Shown here: piece after piece, positions 39,092 through 48,943 of the stretch
Position numbering within the stretch: position 1 is the first letter of the stretch
Layout: each line of letters begins with the position of its first letter
From: Oscillospiraceae bacterium
Lineage (GTDB): Bacteria > Bacillota_A > Clostridia > Oscillospirales > Ruminococcaceae
Assembly (NCBI GenBank): GCA_017829075.1
Contig: JAGAJA010000124.1
Span: 1-57,225, forward strand
Reading direction: 5' to 3'
DNA length: 57,225 bases
Position numbers and translations under genes: made by a program
The notes under the pieces: generated by a model
What the model saw: the letters and a program-made list of their open reading frames with translations, nothing else
What the model was told of the DNA's origin: nothing
Databases searched by the model: none

Positions 39092-41047
39092 ATGAGCAGC
39101 GACTGGAACTTTCCCAGCAACAATTTCGGCACGGTAAGCGGTATCGGCGAAGCCGGAATAGAGACTTTCAAAGGCTCGCCCTACCGTTCCCTCGCAAGGG
39201 AGATATGCCAGAACTCCCTCGACGCAAGGCTTGATCCCGGCAGGCCGGTCAGGGTCGATTTTTCGCTGTCGCACATTGCCCCCCGCGATATAATGCAGTT
39301 TGATTCTCTCAGGGACGCTTTTAGATCCTGCCGCAGCTTCTGGAAAGAACAGGGCAACAAGAAAACCGTGGATTTCTTCTCCAGGGCGCTGAGACGCGCC
39401 GAATCCGACAAGATACCCCTGCTGCGGATAAGCGACTTCAACACCACCGGACTTACCGGTTCAGACAAGGAATACAACTCCCCATGGCAGAATCTCGTAA
39501 AGGCTTCCGGAGTTTCGTCAAAAGGCGGCTCGTCAGGGGGCAGCTTCGGCATCGGAAAATCCGCTCCGTTCGCCTGTTCGGACTTCCGCACCGTTTTTTA
39601 CTCAACGCTGGACAGCAACGGTCTGAAAGCGTTCCAGGGAGTTGCAAGGCTGGTCTCGTTCCGGCAGAAAAACTTTTTAGGCCTGGACTCGGACAACATG
39701 ACCACCGGCATGGGCTTCTACGGCGAGACCAGAAAAAATACCGCAATACCGGACTGCATATCCCTCGACCGTAAATTCCGCCGCCGGACAAGCGGCACCG
39801 ATGTGTTCATTGCCGCGTTCTCCGAGGGAAAGAACTGGCAGGACGATATCGTCAGAGCGGTGCTTTCAGAATTTCTGATATCCATTTTCCGGAACGACCT
39901 TGTGGTCAGCGTGGGCGATGTGGAGATATCATCGAAAACGCTGCCTGTGCTCGTGGAAAATTACCGCGAGGCTGTCCCGGACGTCTTCAACTATTATCAG
40001 GCTATGACTTCGGACAGCGCTATAGTAATAAGCGAGAGCTTTCAGGAACTGGGAACGATAGAACTCCATCTTCTCATTCAGAAGGACCTGCACCGCAAAG
40101 TGCTGATGTGCCGCAGCAGCGGAATGAAGATATTCGACCAGAATCGTATTTCAGGCACGATATTCTTTGCAGGAGTATGCATTCTGAAAGACGAAAAGAT
40201 AAACGCGTATTTCAGAGAAATGGAAAATCCCCAGCATGACGCATGGGAACCCGAACGCCACAGCGAACCCTCCGCCGCGAAGAAAAACAAACAGGCTCTG
40301 TACAAGCGGCTGAAAGAGATAGTTCAGCAGTACGGAATGCAGACCACTCTGGAAGAAGTGGACGCAGAGGGAATGGGCGAATTTCTGCCGGACGATGAAG
40401 GAATATCCAACGGCGGCGAGAAAACCGAAACAATAAGCAGCGTCACAAAGGATTTTGACGTCTCAATTTCAGATATTCAAACGGGGCAGAAAGGCTCCGA
40501 AAGCTATGCCGATTCCGACGGCTTCCCCGCTGACGATGGAACGGGAATTGCCGAAGGCGAAAACAGCGGCGGCACCGGAAGCAAGACCACAGCCGACGGA
40601 GAAAATAATTCCGAGCCGGGAGCCGGCGGTTTCGGCAGCGGCGACGGCGACGGGGCAGGCACGAACGGCGAGGGCGCAAATACTTATCAGGTCGGCATTG
40701 AGGACCCCTTTAGCGATTCTGTCGTAAAAAAGAAAACCGAAATGCGCATCATGCGCGTAAGGCTTTTCCTGACCGACCCGAAGCAGCACCGCTACCGGCT
40801 GATATTCACGCCGTCCAAAAGCGCGCAGTGGGGATATCTGCAGTTCCAGCTTTCCGGAGAACAGAGCGCCGTTGACGTGAAGGTGCGGGATTCGTTCCTT
40901 GCCGGCAGCGGGAAAAAACTGTCCTGCCATGATAACGAAATAATTCTCGGGAGCTTTTCCGCGGGTCAGCGGCAGTCGGTGGATTTCACCATTGATTACG
41001 CAGAGCAAAGCTCGATGGAGGTGAAACTGTATGGATATCAGATCTAA
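39092..41047 (+). CDS. GHKL (MORC-like) ATPase of a three-gene cassette
   Basis: 651 residues from the ATG at 39092 (AGGAG 8 nt upstream). The GHKL ATP-binding motifs are clear: LAREICQNSLDAR (N box), LRISDFNTTGL (G1/DxG-like), GGSFGIGKSAPFA (G2 lid) and TSGTDVFIAAF. About residues 440-560 are a long low-complexity Gly/Ser/Glu linker, followed by a beta-rich C-terminal domain. The architecture recalls the prokaryotic MORC-like ATPases associated with restriction-type loci, which act as DNA-clamping machines. It overlaps the next gene by 17 nt. Confidence 0.7.
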   Translation: MSSDWNFPSNNFGTVSGIGEAGIETFKGSPYRSLAREICQNSLDARLDPGRPVRVDFSLSHIAPRDIMQFDSLRDAFRSCRSFWKEQGNKKTVDFFSRALRRAESDKIPLLRISDFNTTGLTGSDKEYNSPWQNLVKASGVSSKGGSSGGSFGIGKSAPFACSDFRTVFYSTLDSNGLKAFQGVARLVSFRQKNFLGLDSDNMTTGMGFYGETRKNTAIPDCISLDRKFRRRTSGTDVFIAAFSEGKNWQDDIVRAVLSEFLISIFRNDLVVSVGDVEISSKTLPVLVENYREAVPDVFNYYQAMTSDSAIVISESFQELGTIELHLLIQKDLHRKVLMCRSSGMKIFDQNRISGTIFFAGVCILKDEKINAYFREMENPQHDAWEPERHSEPSAAKKNKQALYKRLKEIVQQYGMQTTLEEVDAEGMGEFLPDDEGISNGGEKTETISSVTKDFDVSISDIQTGQKGSESYADSDGFPADDGTGIAEGENSGGTGSKTTADGENNSEPGAGGFGSGDGDGAGTNGEGANTYQVGIEDPFSDSVVKKKTEMRIMRVRLFLTDPKQHRYRLIFTPSKSAQWGYLQFQLSGEQSAVDVKVRDSFLAGSGKKLSCHDNEIILGSFSAGQRQSVDFTIDYAEQSSMEVKLYGYQI

Positions 41048-41900
41048 GCTGTATCCTTATCCGGTGCTGTCCTCAGCGAACGACGACTACACCGGCAGCA
41101 GCTTTACTTTCACCCCGCATATCAGCAAGGGTCCGCGGGAAGTCGTGTTTGATCTCACGATGGATCTGCAGGACAGCACGCTGCAGCAGCTTATCGACAT
41201 CGGACAGGCTGAGTTCGTGATACATATAGAGTGCCCCTACACCGCATTCCGGGAGATAATCAAATGTTCCTCTGAAAACTGTTCGCGGCACATCGTGGAA
41301 AGCAGGCTCAACGGAAAGGTCTCCGTATGCGTGTTTATTGTCGCAAAGCATGATATATGCGGCTACACGAATCCGGCTTTCAACGCGGACTACAGCGATA
41401 TCAGCTTTGATATCGAGCGCGGCGGGATACTCGCGGTCGGAGGTCAGTGCAGCGTTGAGATCACCAAGGAGACCGATGAACTGACAAAGGTGCCGTCCAT
41501 TTTCTCGATATGCAGGAGCGCGATGGATTCGGACGAAAGCATGAAGATAGATCTTGACGGAGAAAAAATCGCGATCACGCTGTGCGCCGAAAGCTTCAGC
41601 AATTACCGCGTTATGTCAGCTTCCCCTGCGTATCTGCCCGTGTTCCATTCGATACTTATTCTGCCGGCGCTGATATATGTGTTCGAGACGCTGAAGCGAA
41701 GCGGCACGGAAGATTTTGAACAGCGCCGCTGGTTCAGGGCGATCCGCAGAACGCTCTCCACACAGGGACTGAAGCTGGACCAGACCACACTTGACACCTA
41801 CGAATCATTCGAACTGGCGCAGAAGCTGCTGGAACTTCCGGTCAACAAGGCTATAACTGCGCTCGCACAGCTTGGCGACAGCGTGGAGGACGAACAATGA
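41031..41900 (+). CDS. Unknown middle protein of the GHKL cassette
   Basis: 289 residues. The N-terminal 200 residues are beta-rich (VVFDLTMDLQDSTLQQLIDI, SDISFDIERGGILAVGGQC); a hydrophobic helix at about 205-225 (PVFHSILILPALIYVFETLK) is followed by a helical C-terminus with RRWFRAIRRTL. I do not recognise a family. It overlaps both neighbours (17 nt with the ATPase, ATGA with the DUF6339-like gene), so all three are translated together, and it is probably a structural subunit. Confidence 0.55.
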   Translation: MDIRSKLYPYPVLSSANDDYTGSSFTFTPHISKGPREVVFDLTMDLQDSTLQQLIDIGQAEFVIHIECPYTAFREIIKCSSENCSRHIVESRLNGKVSVCVFIVAKHDICGYTNPAFNADYSDISFDIERGGILAVGGQCSVEITKETDELTKVPSIFSICRSAMDSDESMKIDLDGEKIAITLCAESFSNYRVMSASPAYLPVFHSILILPALIYVFETLKRSGTEDFEQRRWFRAIRRTLSTQGLKLDQTTLDTYESFELAQKLLELPVNKAITALAQLGDSVEDEQ

Positions 41901-42661
41901 AGCTGCACTTTCTGAAATACGACGCACTGACTTCCCTGCGTGCAAACGTTGAAAACGACCTGGATAAATACCTATTGCCTGCCAACGACTGGATATATGA
42001 ATTTTTCGGCGATGAAGAACCTTTCGGAGAATTTATGACCACGGTAGGAGATATCAGCCTGGTGTGCGCCGAAAAGGAACAGGGAAAGGCTGACGTACAG
42101 AACGTTATCACGCTGTATTCAGCCATGATGAACATAACGGATACACAGGCTTCCGATGAACGGCTGTGGGCGGGAATGTGCCACGGCGATATGTGGGAGT
42201 TCGTGAACAAGCGCTGGGAAACTTCCACATCAAAGAAGATAACAAAAGAAGACGTGCTGTCGAGGTATTTCTACGGTCAGGGCAGACGGCGCTCGCTGAT
42301 AACCAACACTCTGGCGAAGCTGTGGTGGGTCGGCAGGCTGACATACGACCCCGACCGCAAAGACCCTTTCGAGCTTACGCATTATTTCGAAGATGATTTT
42401 TCAAGAAAGACGCTTATTTTGTTCTCAAGCAACTACATGAGCAGCAAGCCGGTCGCGCTCGGGCTTCTCAGCGCGCTGACCGAACTTGAGCGCAACACAG
42501 CCTCCAGCAGCAGAGAACGCAAGCTGATCTATCAGGAGGCTTCAAGATACCTCAATATCCTCGGCGGCACGATGATACTTGACTACTTTACCAAGGAAGA
42601 GATAGAAGCCCGCGTGAAGAAGCACATTCTCAGCATGAAAAAGTCTGAGATGACCGTGTGA
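41897..42661 (+). CDS. DUF6339-like protein
   Basis: 254 residues. The layout LKYDALTSLRANVENDLDKY, ASDERLWAGMCHGDMWEFVN, RRRSLITNTLAKLWWVGRLT and KTLILFSSNYMSSKPVALGL resembles the DUF6339 family that I associate with ATPase-containing restriction-like loci. The function is unknown. It begins in an ATGA overlap with the previous gene and closes the cassette. No methyltransferase, Z1 or Vsr gene accompanies it here. Confidence 0.6.
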   Translation: MKLHFLKYDALTSLRANVENDLDKYLLPANDWIYEFFGDEEPFGEFMTTVGDISLVCAEKEQGKADVQNVITLYSAMMNITDTQASDERLWAGMCHGDMWEFVNKRWETSTSKKITKEDVLSRYFYGQGRRRSLITNTLAKLWWVGRLTYDPDRKDPFELTHYFEDDFSRKTLILFSSNYMSSKPVALGLLSALTELERNTASSSRERKLIYQEASRYLNILGGTMILDYFTKEEIEARVKKHILSMKKSEMTV

Positions 42662-42734
42662 CGCGGCATACATAATTGCGCTTATCCAAAACGAACATCC
42701 CCGAACGGAAAACTCCGACGGGAGGTTCATTATT

Positions 42735-43334
42735 TTAGAAAAAAACCGCCCCCGTTGCCTGAACTGGCTCCGGTAGCGGTTTTCCATCTGTATCTATCGC
42801 TTCAACGTCCCACTGGATCACCGTCATGCCCATGCCCTCCACCGTGGTGATGACCGTGTCGTCATACTCGCCGTAGGGCGCGCGGTAGAGGGTAGGTTCC
42901 CTGCCGGTGATGTCCTTTATCTTCGAGGACGCCGCTTTCGCGTCGGTGATGAGTTCGTTCACGTTCATGCCCTTGACGTGCGGGTGCTGGTCGGAGTGGT
43001 TCTGTATCTCGTGACCCGCTTCGGCGAACATTCTGACGTCCTCCGGGTAGCGGTCGCACCAGTCGCCCGTCACGAAGAACGTCGCACGCGCGTCGTACTC
43101 GTCGAGTATGTCTATAAGCTGCTGGGTGTTCGAGTTTTCCCACGCCACATCGAACGTGAGCGATATCTTATTGTCGCCGCGCTCCACGCTGTAGACCGGT
43201 ATCCGCCGCTCGCTCGCCTGCGTCCCCACCGAGGTGACTATCGCCCCTATCCCCGCCGCTGCGGTCGCCGCCGCGAGTATCCCTATCGCGGTCAGGCGTT
43301 TTATTTTCTTTTTCGTGAATGTGATCATACGCAT
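42735..43334 (-). pseudogene. Polysaccharide deacetylase, truncated at the C-terminus
   Basis: 199 residues from the ATG at 43334 (GGAGG 7 nt upstream). It has a membrane anchor (AIGILAAATAAAGIGAIVTS) and then a NodB domain: ISLTFDVAWENS (metal Asp), HEIQNHSDQHPHVKG (metal His pair) and LYRAPYGEYDD. The domain breaks off after VIQWDVEAIDTDGK with an unrelated 14-residue end; the usual last 50 residues, including the PGSIVLFH block, are missing. It is inferred to be inactive or altered. Intact relatives de-N-acetylate cell wall glycans. Confidence 0.7.
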
Positions 43335-43489
43335 GATTTTTCCTCCCTGCTTATCAAACCCGCCGGATATTCCTCCGGTCTTCTGCTGAAATATATGCGC
43401 CGTCCGGGACAAATATGACAGGCTTTTCCGCCCAAAATACAACATGAAAAAATTACCACTGAAAAAAAGCAGAATTTATAAAAAAACAT

Positions 43490-43518
43490 TTGACAAATAC
43501 AAAAAAATGTGTCACAAT
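43490..43518 (+). promoter_or_regulatory. Promoter of the GH25 gene
   Basis: TTGACA (43490-43495), 17 bp, CACAAT (43513-43518). It lies 50 bp before the signal-peptide ATG. Confidence 0.5.
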
Positions 43519-43569
43519 AGTAGTATATCGCTTTTTGGACATCTGGAAGTATTTTACGGAGTTGATAAG

Positions 43570-45243
43570 ATGAATTTATTTAAAAGAATAACCGCCGCCG
43601 CATTATCGGCAGTCATGATAGCCGGCACCGGTCTTTCCGCTTTTGCGGAATCTGACGGCGTTTCTGAGATAAAAAGCGGGGACGGCTCCTCCATAATCGT
43701 GGTGGATTTCAGTGATGAGACCTCGGTGATAGACCCCGACGCTGGCACCGGAGATCCCGGAAGCACATCGGTGATAGAACCCTCCGGCGAAAGCACCGAA
43801 ACTACAGTCATCCACGCTGACGACGACACCATTTCCGGGCGCGCGGACAGCGTGCTTGACGTATCGAACCACATCTACTCGCCCATCGACACCACCGGGT
43901 GGACTGAATGGGACGGCAAGACGAAGCTTCAGAAAGACGCCAACTACTACATAACCGGCGAAGTCAAGCCGCGAATGAACTTCTCAGTCCCCGCCGGAAG
44001 CAGACTACTGATAAAAAGCGGCGCGAAACTCACCGTATACAAGGGCAGGTCGCTGAACGTAAAGGGCGTGCTCACCGTGGAGCCGGACGCGGAGCTGATG
44101 AACTCCGGCACGATGACCGTCTTCGACAAGGCGGGCTTCGAAAATTACGGCACCACAAAGGCAAGCGTCAGCGCGCAGATGCGCTTTGCGGGGGACTGCA
44201 TCAACAGAAGCACAGGTTCGATGGTGATGTCAACCACCGTCAACATCTACAAGAACGGCACGCTGCTGAACTACGGCGAACTGAACCTCACCACCAGCGC
44301 CGACATGAAAGTCACAGGCGATTTCCAGACCTCGGAGACCGGACGGCTTCTCTGCCACGGCAGCTTCTCAGTCACCGTGAACGGCAGAACGACCCAGGCG
44401 GGTTACTTCTCGCTGACCGGCAGCGTTATCAACAGCGGCGTGTTCGTCTTTGAGAAAACGGTGAGATACTACAAGTCCAAATCCGCAAGATTCGCAGTTT
44501 CCAAGAGCAGCCGCCTTATCGACTATCGCTACTCCGGCTCGCACGTTGCCCCCGAACCTGACGACAACACCGGCGGCGACGACGGGGACGCCAGCGAGGA
44601 CACCACCGATACCGGGATCAAGGGTATCGACGTTTCATACGCGCAGGGTGCCATCGACTGGGAGCGCGTAAAGGCTTCCGGCGTTGAGTTCGCTATGCTC
44701 CGCGCTTCGAGGGGTCCGGTCAGCGACACGCGCCCCGCTTCGGAGGACACCACGTTCAAGTACAACGTGACCGAAGCGACAAGAGTGGGGATACATGTCG
44801 GAGTTTACCACTACCTCTACGCGCACACCGTTTCGGACGCGAAAAAGGAAGCGAAATTCTTCATCAAGACCATCGCGCCCTACAACATAACCTATCCGGT
44901 TGTCCTCGACGTGGAGGAGCAGAGCCAGGCCGACCTCGGAAAGAGCACGCTGACGAAGATAGTCAAGGCATTCCTCGATGAACTCAACGCCGCGGGTTAT
45001 TACGGCATGCTGTACTCCAACAAGTCCTGGCTGACCTACAACCTGGATATGACAAAGCTGACAGGATATGAAGTCTGGCTGGCGCAGTGGAACACCGTAC
45101 CCACCTACACGGGCGATTTCGGCATGTGGCAGTACACCTGCAAGGGAATAGTCTCCGGCATAGACGGCTACGTTGACCTCAACCTCTCCTACAAGAACTA
45201 CGCAAAGATAATCAAAAAGGGCGGGTACAACCACCTGAGTTAA
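43570..45243 (+). CDS. Secreted GH25 lysozyme (muramidase)
   Basis: 557 residues from the ATG at 43570 (GGAG 8 nt upstream). It has a signal peptide (ITAAALSAVMIAGTGLSAFA), an acidic Thr/Ser/Asp linker, a beta-rich region of about 200 residues resembling a beta-helix or surface domain (YNITGEV-like strands), and a C-terminal GH25 domain: GIDVSYAQGAIDWERVKASG (first catalytic Asp), YHYLYAHT, YPVVLDVEEQSQ (DVE catalytic pair) and EVWLAQWN. It cleaves the MurNAc-GlcNAc bond of peptidoglycan. A clear terminator follows. Confidence 0.88.
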   Translation: MNLFKRITAAALSAVMIAGTGLSAFAESDGVSEIKSGDGSSIIVVDFSDETSVIDPDAGTGDPGSTSVIEPSGESTETTVIHADDDTISGRADSVLDVSNHIYSPIDTTGWTEWDGKTKLQKDANYYITGEVKPRMNFSVPAGSRLLIKSGAKLTVYKGRSLNVKGVLTVEPDAELMNSGTMTVFDKAGFENYGTTKASVSAQMRFAGDCINRSTGSMVMSTTVNIYKNGTLLNYGELNLTTSADMKVTGDFQTSETGRLLCHGSFSVTVNGRTTQAGYFSLTGSVINSGVFVFEKTVRYYKSKSARFAVSKSSRLIDYRYSGSHVAPEPDDNTGGDDGDASEDTTDTGIKGIDVSYAQGAIDWERVKASGVEFAMLRASRGPVSDTRPASEDTTFKYNVTEATRVGIHVGVYHYLYAHTVSDAKKEAKFFIKTIAPYNITYPVVLDVEEQSQADLGKSTLTKIVKAFLDELNAAGYYGMLYSNKSWLTYNLDMTKLTGYEVWLAQWNTVPTYTGDFGMWQYTCKGIVSGIDGYVDLNLSYKNYAKIIKKGGYNHLS

Positions 45244-45255
45244 TATCGGAATAAC

Positions 45256-45294
45256 AAAAAAGCAAAGCAGGATCATTCACTGCTTTGCTTTTTT
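45256..45294 (+). terminator. Terminator of the GH25 gene
   Basis: AAGCAAAGCAG pairs with CTGCTTTGCTT and is followed by a T-run. It lies 13 bp after the stop. Confidence 0.85.
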
Positions 45295-45302
45295 ATTATT
45301 AT

Positions 45303-45332
45303 GTAGGGGAGGGGCTTGCCCCTCCCCTACAT
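45303..45332. repeat. Palindromic GC-rich dispersed repeat
   Basis: A near-perfect palindrome with the core GGGGAGGGGCTTGCCCCTCC. The same core occurs in a CRISPR repeat (21474), at 48261 and 48306, and as variants at 57030 and 57103. Confidence 0.7.
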
Positions 45333-45466
45333 TTATTGTTTCTTGGCGCAGAGATGGGGTTGTCCATACCGTATTCAAAACGTGCAACGGGCGGGGCATG
45401 CGCCGTCCCTGCGTTTTTGCGCAGAGATGGGCTTGCCCCGCCCGATTCTAAATCAGAAATCCGGTT

Positions 45467-45922
45467 TTACCTGTTCCGCTCTTTCATAGCGCGCTCTATC
45501 TCGCGGCCTGCGGCGCGCTTCGCCATGTCGTCGCGCTTGTCGTGGAGCTTCTTGCCCTTGCAGAGTCCCACCTGCACCTTTACCTTTGAATCCTTGAAAT
45601 ACATTGATACCGGCACAAGCGTGTAACCGCCCTGCTTAACCTGACCGAACAGCTTCAGTATCTCCTTTTTGTGCATGAGGAGCTTCCGCGTGCGGTAGGG
45701 GTCCTTGTTGAAGATGTTGCCTTTCTCATACGGGGAGATATGCATGTTGCGGATAAAGGCTTCGCCGTTCTCTATGGATATCCAGGAATCCTTTAAGTTC
45801 ACGCCGCCGTTTCGTATGGATTTTACCTCCGTGCCGAACAGCTCTATGCCCGCTTCATAGCTCTCGATGATGAAATATTCGTGTCTTACTATGCGGTTCT
45901 CTGCTATAGTCTTTGTGTTCAT
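45467..45922 (-). CDS. smpB: SsrA-binding protein SmpB
   Basis: 151 residues, usual length. [54 protein letters not shown] and [20 protein letters not shown] are the family blocks. It binds tmRNA and delivers it to stalled ribosomes. GGAGG lies 4 nt before the ATG. It follows the dockerin gene by 21 nt in the same direction. No tmRNA gene is visible in the window. Confidence 0.96.
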   Translation of the reverse strand: MNTKTIAENRIVRHEYFIIESYEAGIELFGTEVKSIRNGGVNLKDSWISIENGEAFIRNMHISPYEKGNIFNKDPYRTRKLLMHKKEILKLFGQVKQGGYTLVPVSMYFKDSKVKVQVGLCKGKKLHDKRDDMAKRAAGREIERAMKERNR

Positions 45923-45943
45923 TTTACCTCCGTGAGGCAGCTG

Positions 45944-48106
45944 TTAGTCGATACCCACGATGTATTTCAGAATTACGACAGCGTCGTCTGCTCTTACCCA
46001 GCCGTCGCCGTTTACGTCAGCGGCTGCTTTCTGCTCGTAGGTGTCGAGCGTGGACTCGCCGATGACAGCCTTCAGGATATTGACTGCGTCCAGCGCCGTG
46101 CAGTTGCCGTCGCCGTCAACATCGCCGGATACTATCAGCGAGTAGTAAACATCGCTGTTGGGAGCGGCTGCCTTCATTCCGGTAGCGATGTACTGGTTCT
46201 CAGAAGCGGCGGTGCCGTCTGAGTTGGTTATCTTGATATAGTCGCCGTTCTCGATGTTCTCGCGGAAATCTGCAACGGTGTACTTCTTCTTGAATCCGGC
46301 GGCTATGGTGCGCTTGTCGTTGTTGATGACGAAGTTGGAGGATATCATCTGGAAGTTCTGCAGAACAGAGCTGATGAAGTAATCCCCGCCCTCGCTGAAA
46401 CTGGTGGTGACTGTGCCTTTTTCAACGGTGACTTCCCTGATGAACTCGGACTTCTTTGTGGCGGTGTTCCACTTGTAGAGCCTGTAGTCGCCGTTCTTGT
46501 ATACCTTGGATACGTCGAGGGTCAGTTCTCCGATGCCCGGGAACGCTCCGGTCTGCTTGAACGAGATGAGCTGATAGTCGCTCGCGGAGCCTACCTCGAA
46601 GCGTATCTGCTCCTCGTGATCGCTGGAATAGAGCACCTCGGCGTCAAAGTCTGCGGGCTTGGTAACGTCGGTGCCGACGAACTTCCAGCTGTATCTGTAG
46701 CCGTCCCTGGTGGCGCCGCTTGCGGTCACGGACTTATTCTCGCCGTAGACAGCCTCGAACTGCGCCTTGGTTATCATGCCCGGCACGGACTGCTTTGTCG
46801 GAACCAGCCCGTTCTGCGCGTCCTGGAAAGCCTTGATCGCCTTGTTTGCGTCCTCAAGGGAGGTGGAGGTGTTGGTGGAAGCCTCGGTAAGCAGGTCGGT
46901 GGCGTCTGAGAGCGCCTTCCAGCTTTCTACCGTGTATTCCTCCTCCTTATAGGTCTTCGCGATGGTGAGCAGGTCGGTGAGTATCTTCTTTGTGCCGGAG
47001 TTCACACCGTCAACGAGGTTCTTCTTCGCCTCGGTCAGGCTGTCGTAGGCGTTCTGGAGCATGGTGCTGTCGTTGTTGCTGTAGTCCAGGACAGCCTTTG
47101 CAGTCTTCAGCTGGTTGGAGAATACCGTCCAGCTGTTCTCGGTGTATGTATCCTTGGTGAGCTTCTCGCACTCGGAGATGAGGGTCTCCAGGCGGAACTT
47201 CACGGTGGTGGGGTCGTTTCCGTCGAGGAAATACACCTTTACAGTGGTCTTGATGTTGGTGTTGTTGCTGATATTGGAGCCGTAGATAGCCAGCGAAATG
47301 GTACCGGTGACATTGCCCGCCTTGCTTACAACGCCGTTAGTGACGAACTGGCTGAAATCGATGTCGAACTCGATGTTCTCATTCCTGAGGTAGTTGGTGT
47401 TGTACTTCTCGCTCTCGGGGACGTTATAGGTAGGCAGCGCCGGGTCGTAGAAATACTCGGGCAGCAGGCTCTTGTCGCTGAGGGTCACAGTTGACAGCAC
47501 CTTGTCCTTGAACGCATTGATGTCAAGCTCGGTGAGGGAGTCGCCCACGCCGAAGTAGTAGGTGTCCGGAGTTGCCATCAGGTGGCGCTGGTTGGTGGTG
47601 TTCAGCAGGTTGTTGCTGATGTTCTTGGTGGAGATGTTCAGCGCGGAGAACCACGCGGGAACGCTGGTCAGGTAGTTGCTGCTGAGGTTTATGCTGGTCA
47701 GCGCGATGTCAAGCGACAGGTCGAGCGTACCGATGGAGTTGCTGCGCAGCTTGTTGTTGGAAAGATCCAGCGTGCGCATGCGCGGCATGTACTGGATAAC
47801 GCCCGGTATGGATTCGAGTCCCATTCCGCTGAGGTTCAGCGTGGTGATACGCTCGAGGTTGCCGAAGGTGATCTCTGTGTAGTCCTTTACGTTGGTCGCG
47901 GACTGGATAGCCTTGATGAACTTCTCATTCGGTTCGGTCTCGCCGGCACCGCAGAAAAGGCTCGCGTCATAGTACCAGACTACGTCGTTGGAGTCGTAAT
48001 CCGAGCTTATCGCGGCGAAAGAAGCCACGGGCATGACGAACTGCACCGAGCCTGCGGTAAGGCACCCTGCGATGACAGCGGCGGCGATCCTCTTGTTGAG
48101 TTTCAT
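45944..48106 (-). CDS. Secreted LRR/FIVAR protein with type I dockerin
   Basis: 720 residues. It has a signal peptide (IAAAVIAGCLTAGSVQFVMP), leucine-rich repeats at about 80-190 (ITTLNLSGMGLESIPGVIQY, LTSINLSSNYLTSVPAWFSA), two FIVAR-like helical modules at about 310-445 (YTENSWTVFSNQLKTAKAVL, YTVESWKALSDATDLLTEAS) and a C-terminal dockerin with two calcium loops (SGDVDGDGNCTALDAVNILK, AADVNGDGWVRADDAVVILK). It should attach to a cohesin scaffold of a cellulosome-like complex and bind a surface or protein partner through the LRRs. Confidence 0.88.
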   Translation of the reverse strand: MKLNKRIAAAVIAGCLTAGSVQFVMPVASFAAISSDYDSNDVVWYYDASLFCGAGETEPNEKFIKAIQSATNVKDYTEITFGNLERITTLNLSGMGLESIPGVIQYMPRMRTLDLSNNKLRSNSIGTLDLSLDIALTSINLSSNYLTSVPAWFSALNISTKNISNNLLNTTNQRHLMATPDTYYFGVGDSLTELDINAFKDKVLSTVTLSDKSLLPEYFYDPALPTYNVPESEKYNTNYLRNENIEFDIDFSQFVTNGVVSKAGNVTGTISLAIYGSNISNNTNIKTTVKVYFLDGNDPTTVKFRLETLISECEKLTKDTYTENSWTVFSNQLKTAKAVLDYSNNDSTMLQNAYDSLTEAKKNLVDGVNSGTKKILTDLLTIAKTYKEEEYTVESWKALSDATDLLTEASTNTSTSLEDANKAIKAFQDAQNGLVPTKQSVPGMITKAQFEAVYGENKSVTASGATRDGYRYSWKFVGTDVTKPADFDAEVLYSSDHEEQIRFEVGSASDYQLISFKQTGAFPGIGELTLDVSKVYKNGDYRLYKWNTATKKSEFIREVTVEKGTVTTSFSEGGDYFISSVLQNFQMISSNFVINNDKRTIAAGFKKKYTVADFRENIENGDYIKITNSDGTAASENQYIATGMKAAAPNSDVYYSLIVSGDVDGDGNCTALDAVNILKAVIGESTLDTYEQKAAADVNGDGWVRADDAVVILKYIVGID

Positions 48107-48464
48107 ATTGATCCTCTCCTTTTAAATATATATATTCCTCAATTTTTTCTTTAAGCGCCGCGGTTCCCCGAACGACACTATATTCATTTTAAGTATACCA
48201 CAATTTTTCGGTTTTGGCAATAGGCTAGATAATATTTTTCCCTGAAATTTCAGAAAAAACGTAGGGGAGGGGCTTGCCCCTCCCGTTGCAGGCGGCTTCA
48301 ATATGCGGGAGGGGCAAGCCCCTCCCCTACAAATCAAAAAGCAAAGCGGGGAATAATCCTGCTTTGCTTTTTTACTATCAACGCACTTTTGTGATCCCCG
48401 CGGAGCGGGGACTGAAATTACGAATTTAGTTAAAGTTCCCCTGCCGGGTCTCTTTCAGCTGTTA
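48107..48464. repeat. Intergenic region with inverted palindromic repeats and a terminator
   Basis: No gene seen. Two copies of the GC-rich palindromic repeat face each other (48261-48285 and 48306-48330, 25-bp exact inverted arms). A terminator hairpin AAGCAAAGC/GCTTTGCTT with T-run lies at 48336-48373, and a short CCCCGC/GCGGGG stem near 48393-48410. Confidence 0.7.
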
Positions 48465-48680
48465 TCAGAAATCAATATCGTTGACCGCCGAGTTAGCAAG
48501 CTGCAGTTCTTTCTTCGGGACGCGCTTCAGCGGGGAATAGACGAACTTCTTGCAGGAGTCGTAAGCCTTGACGTCGCCCATCTTTGAGCAGTGTATCCTG
48601 TCGCCGTCGCCGGCGGTGCCAAGCTCGCAGTATTTGCAGGAGGGCTTGATGTTGTTGCCGAAGAGCTTCTTTTTTGCCAT
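48465..48680 (-). CDS. Small conserved-looking Cys-containing protein
   Basis: 71 residues with two cysteine pairs (SCKYCELG and HCSKMG...SCKKF), a pattern that may bind a metal. Basic, soluble, no signal. The ATG has a GGAGG site upstream. Family not recognised, but the sequence resembles short hypothetical proteins of Clostridia. Confidence 0.6.
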   Translation of the reverse strand: MAKKKLFGNNIKPSCKYCELGTAGDGDRIHCSKMGDVKAYDSCKKFVYSPLKRVPKKELQLANSAVNDIDF

Positions 48681-48855
48681 ATTAATTCCTCCAGTCGGTT
48701 TCAGTTAGCAGGCTTTCGCCTTTGTAAACATTATATCACAGCCGTGCCGAATTGTCTACCACAAAACACGAACATTTTTCGCCAGGAAATTTGGCGATTA
48801 TGCACAAATCACTTATCGGTCCCCCGCCCCGCGGGTGCGATTTTCGCCGCCGCTA

Positions 48856-48883
48856 TTGACTTTTTGCGAAAAAGATGTATAAT
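48856..48883 (+). promoter_or_regulatory. alaS promoter
   Basis: TTGACT (48856-48861), 16 bp, TATAAT (48878-48883), about 60 bp before the start. No T-box leader fits in this short space. Confidence 0.65.
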
Positions 48884-48943
48884 AAATATGTATGCGTATT
48901 CCATTATGGAACAACTAAATTTTAACTAAAGAGGACAAACATT

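Noticed and set aside
48781..48943. T-box riboswitch before alaS
   Set aside because: The promoter lies only about 60 bp from the ATG, leaving no room, and no T-box sequence was seen.
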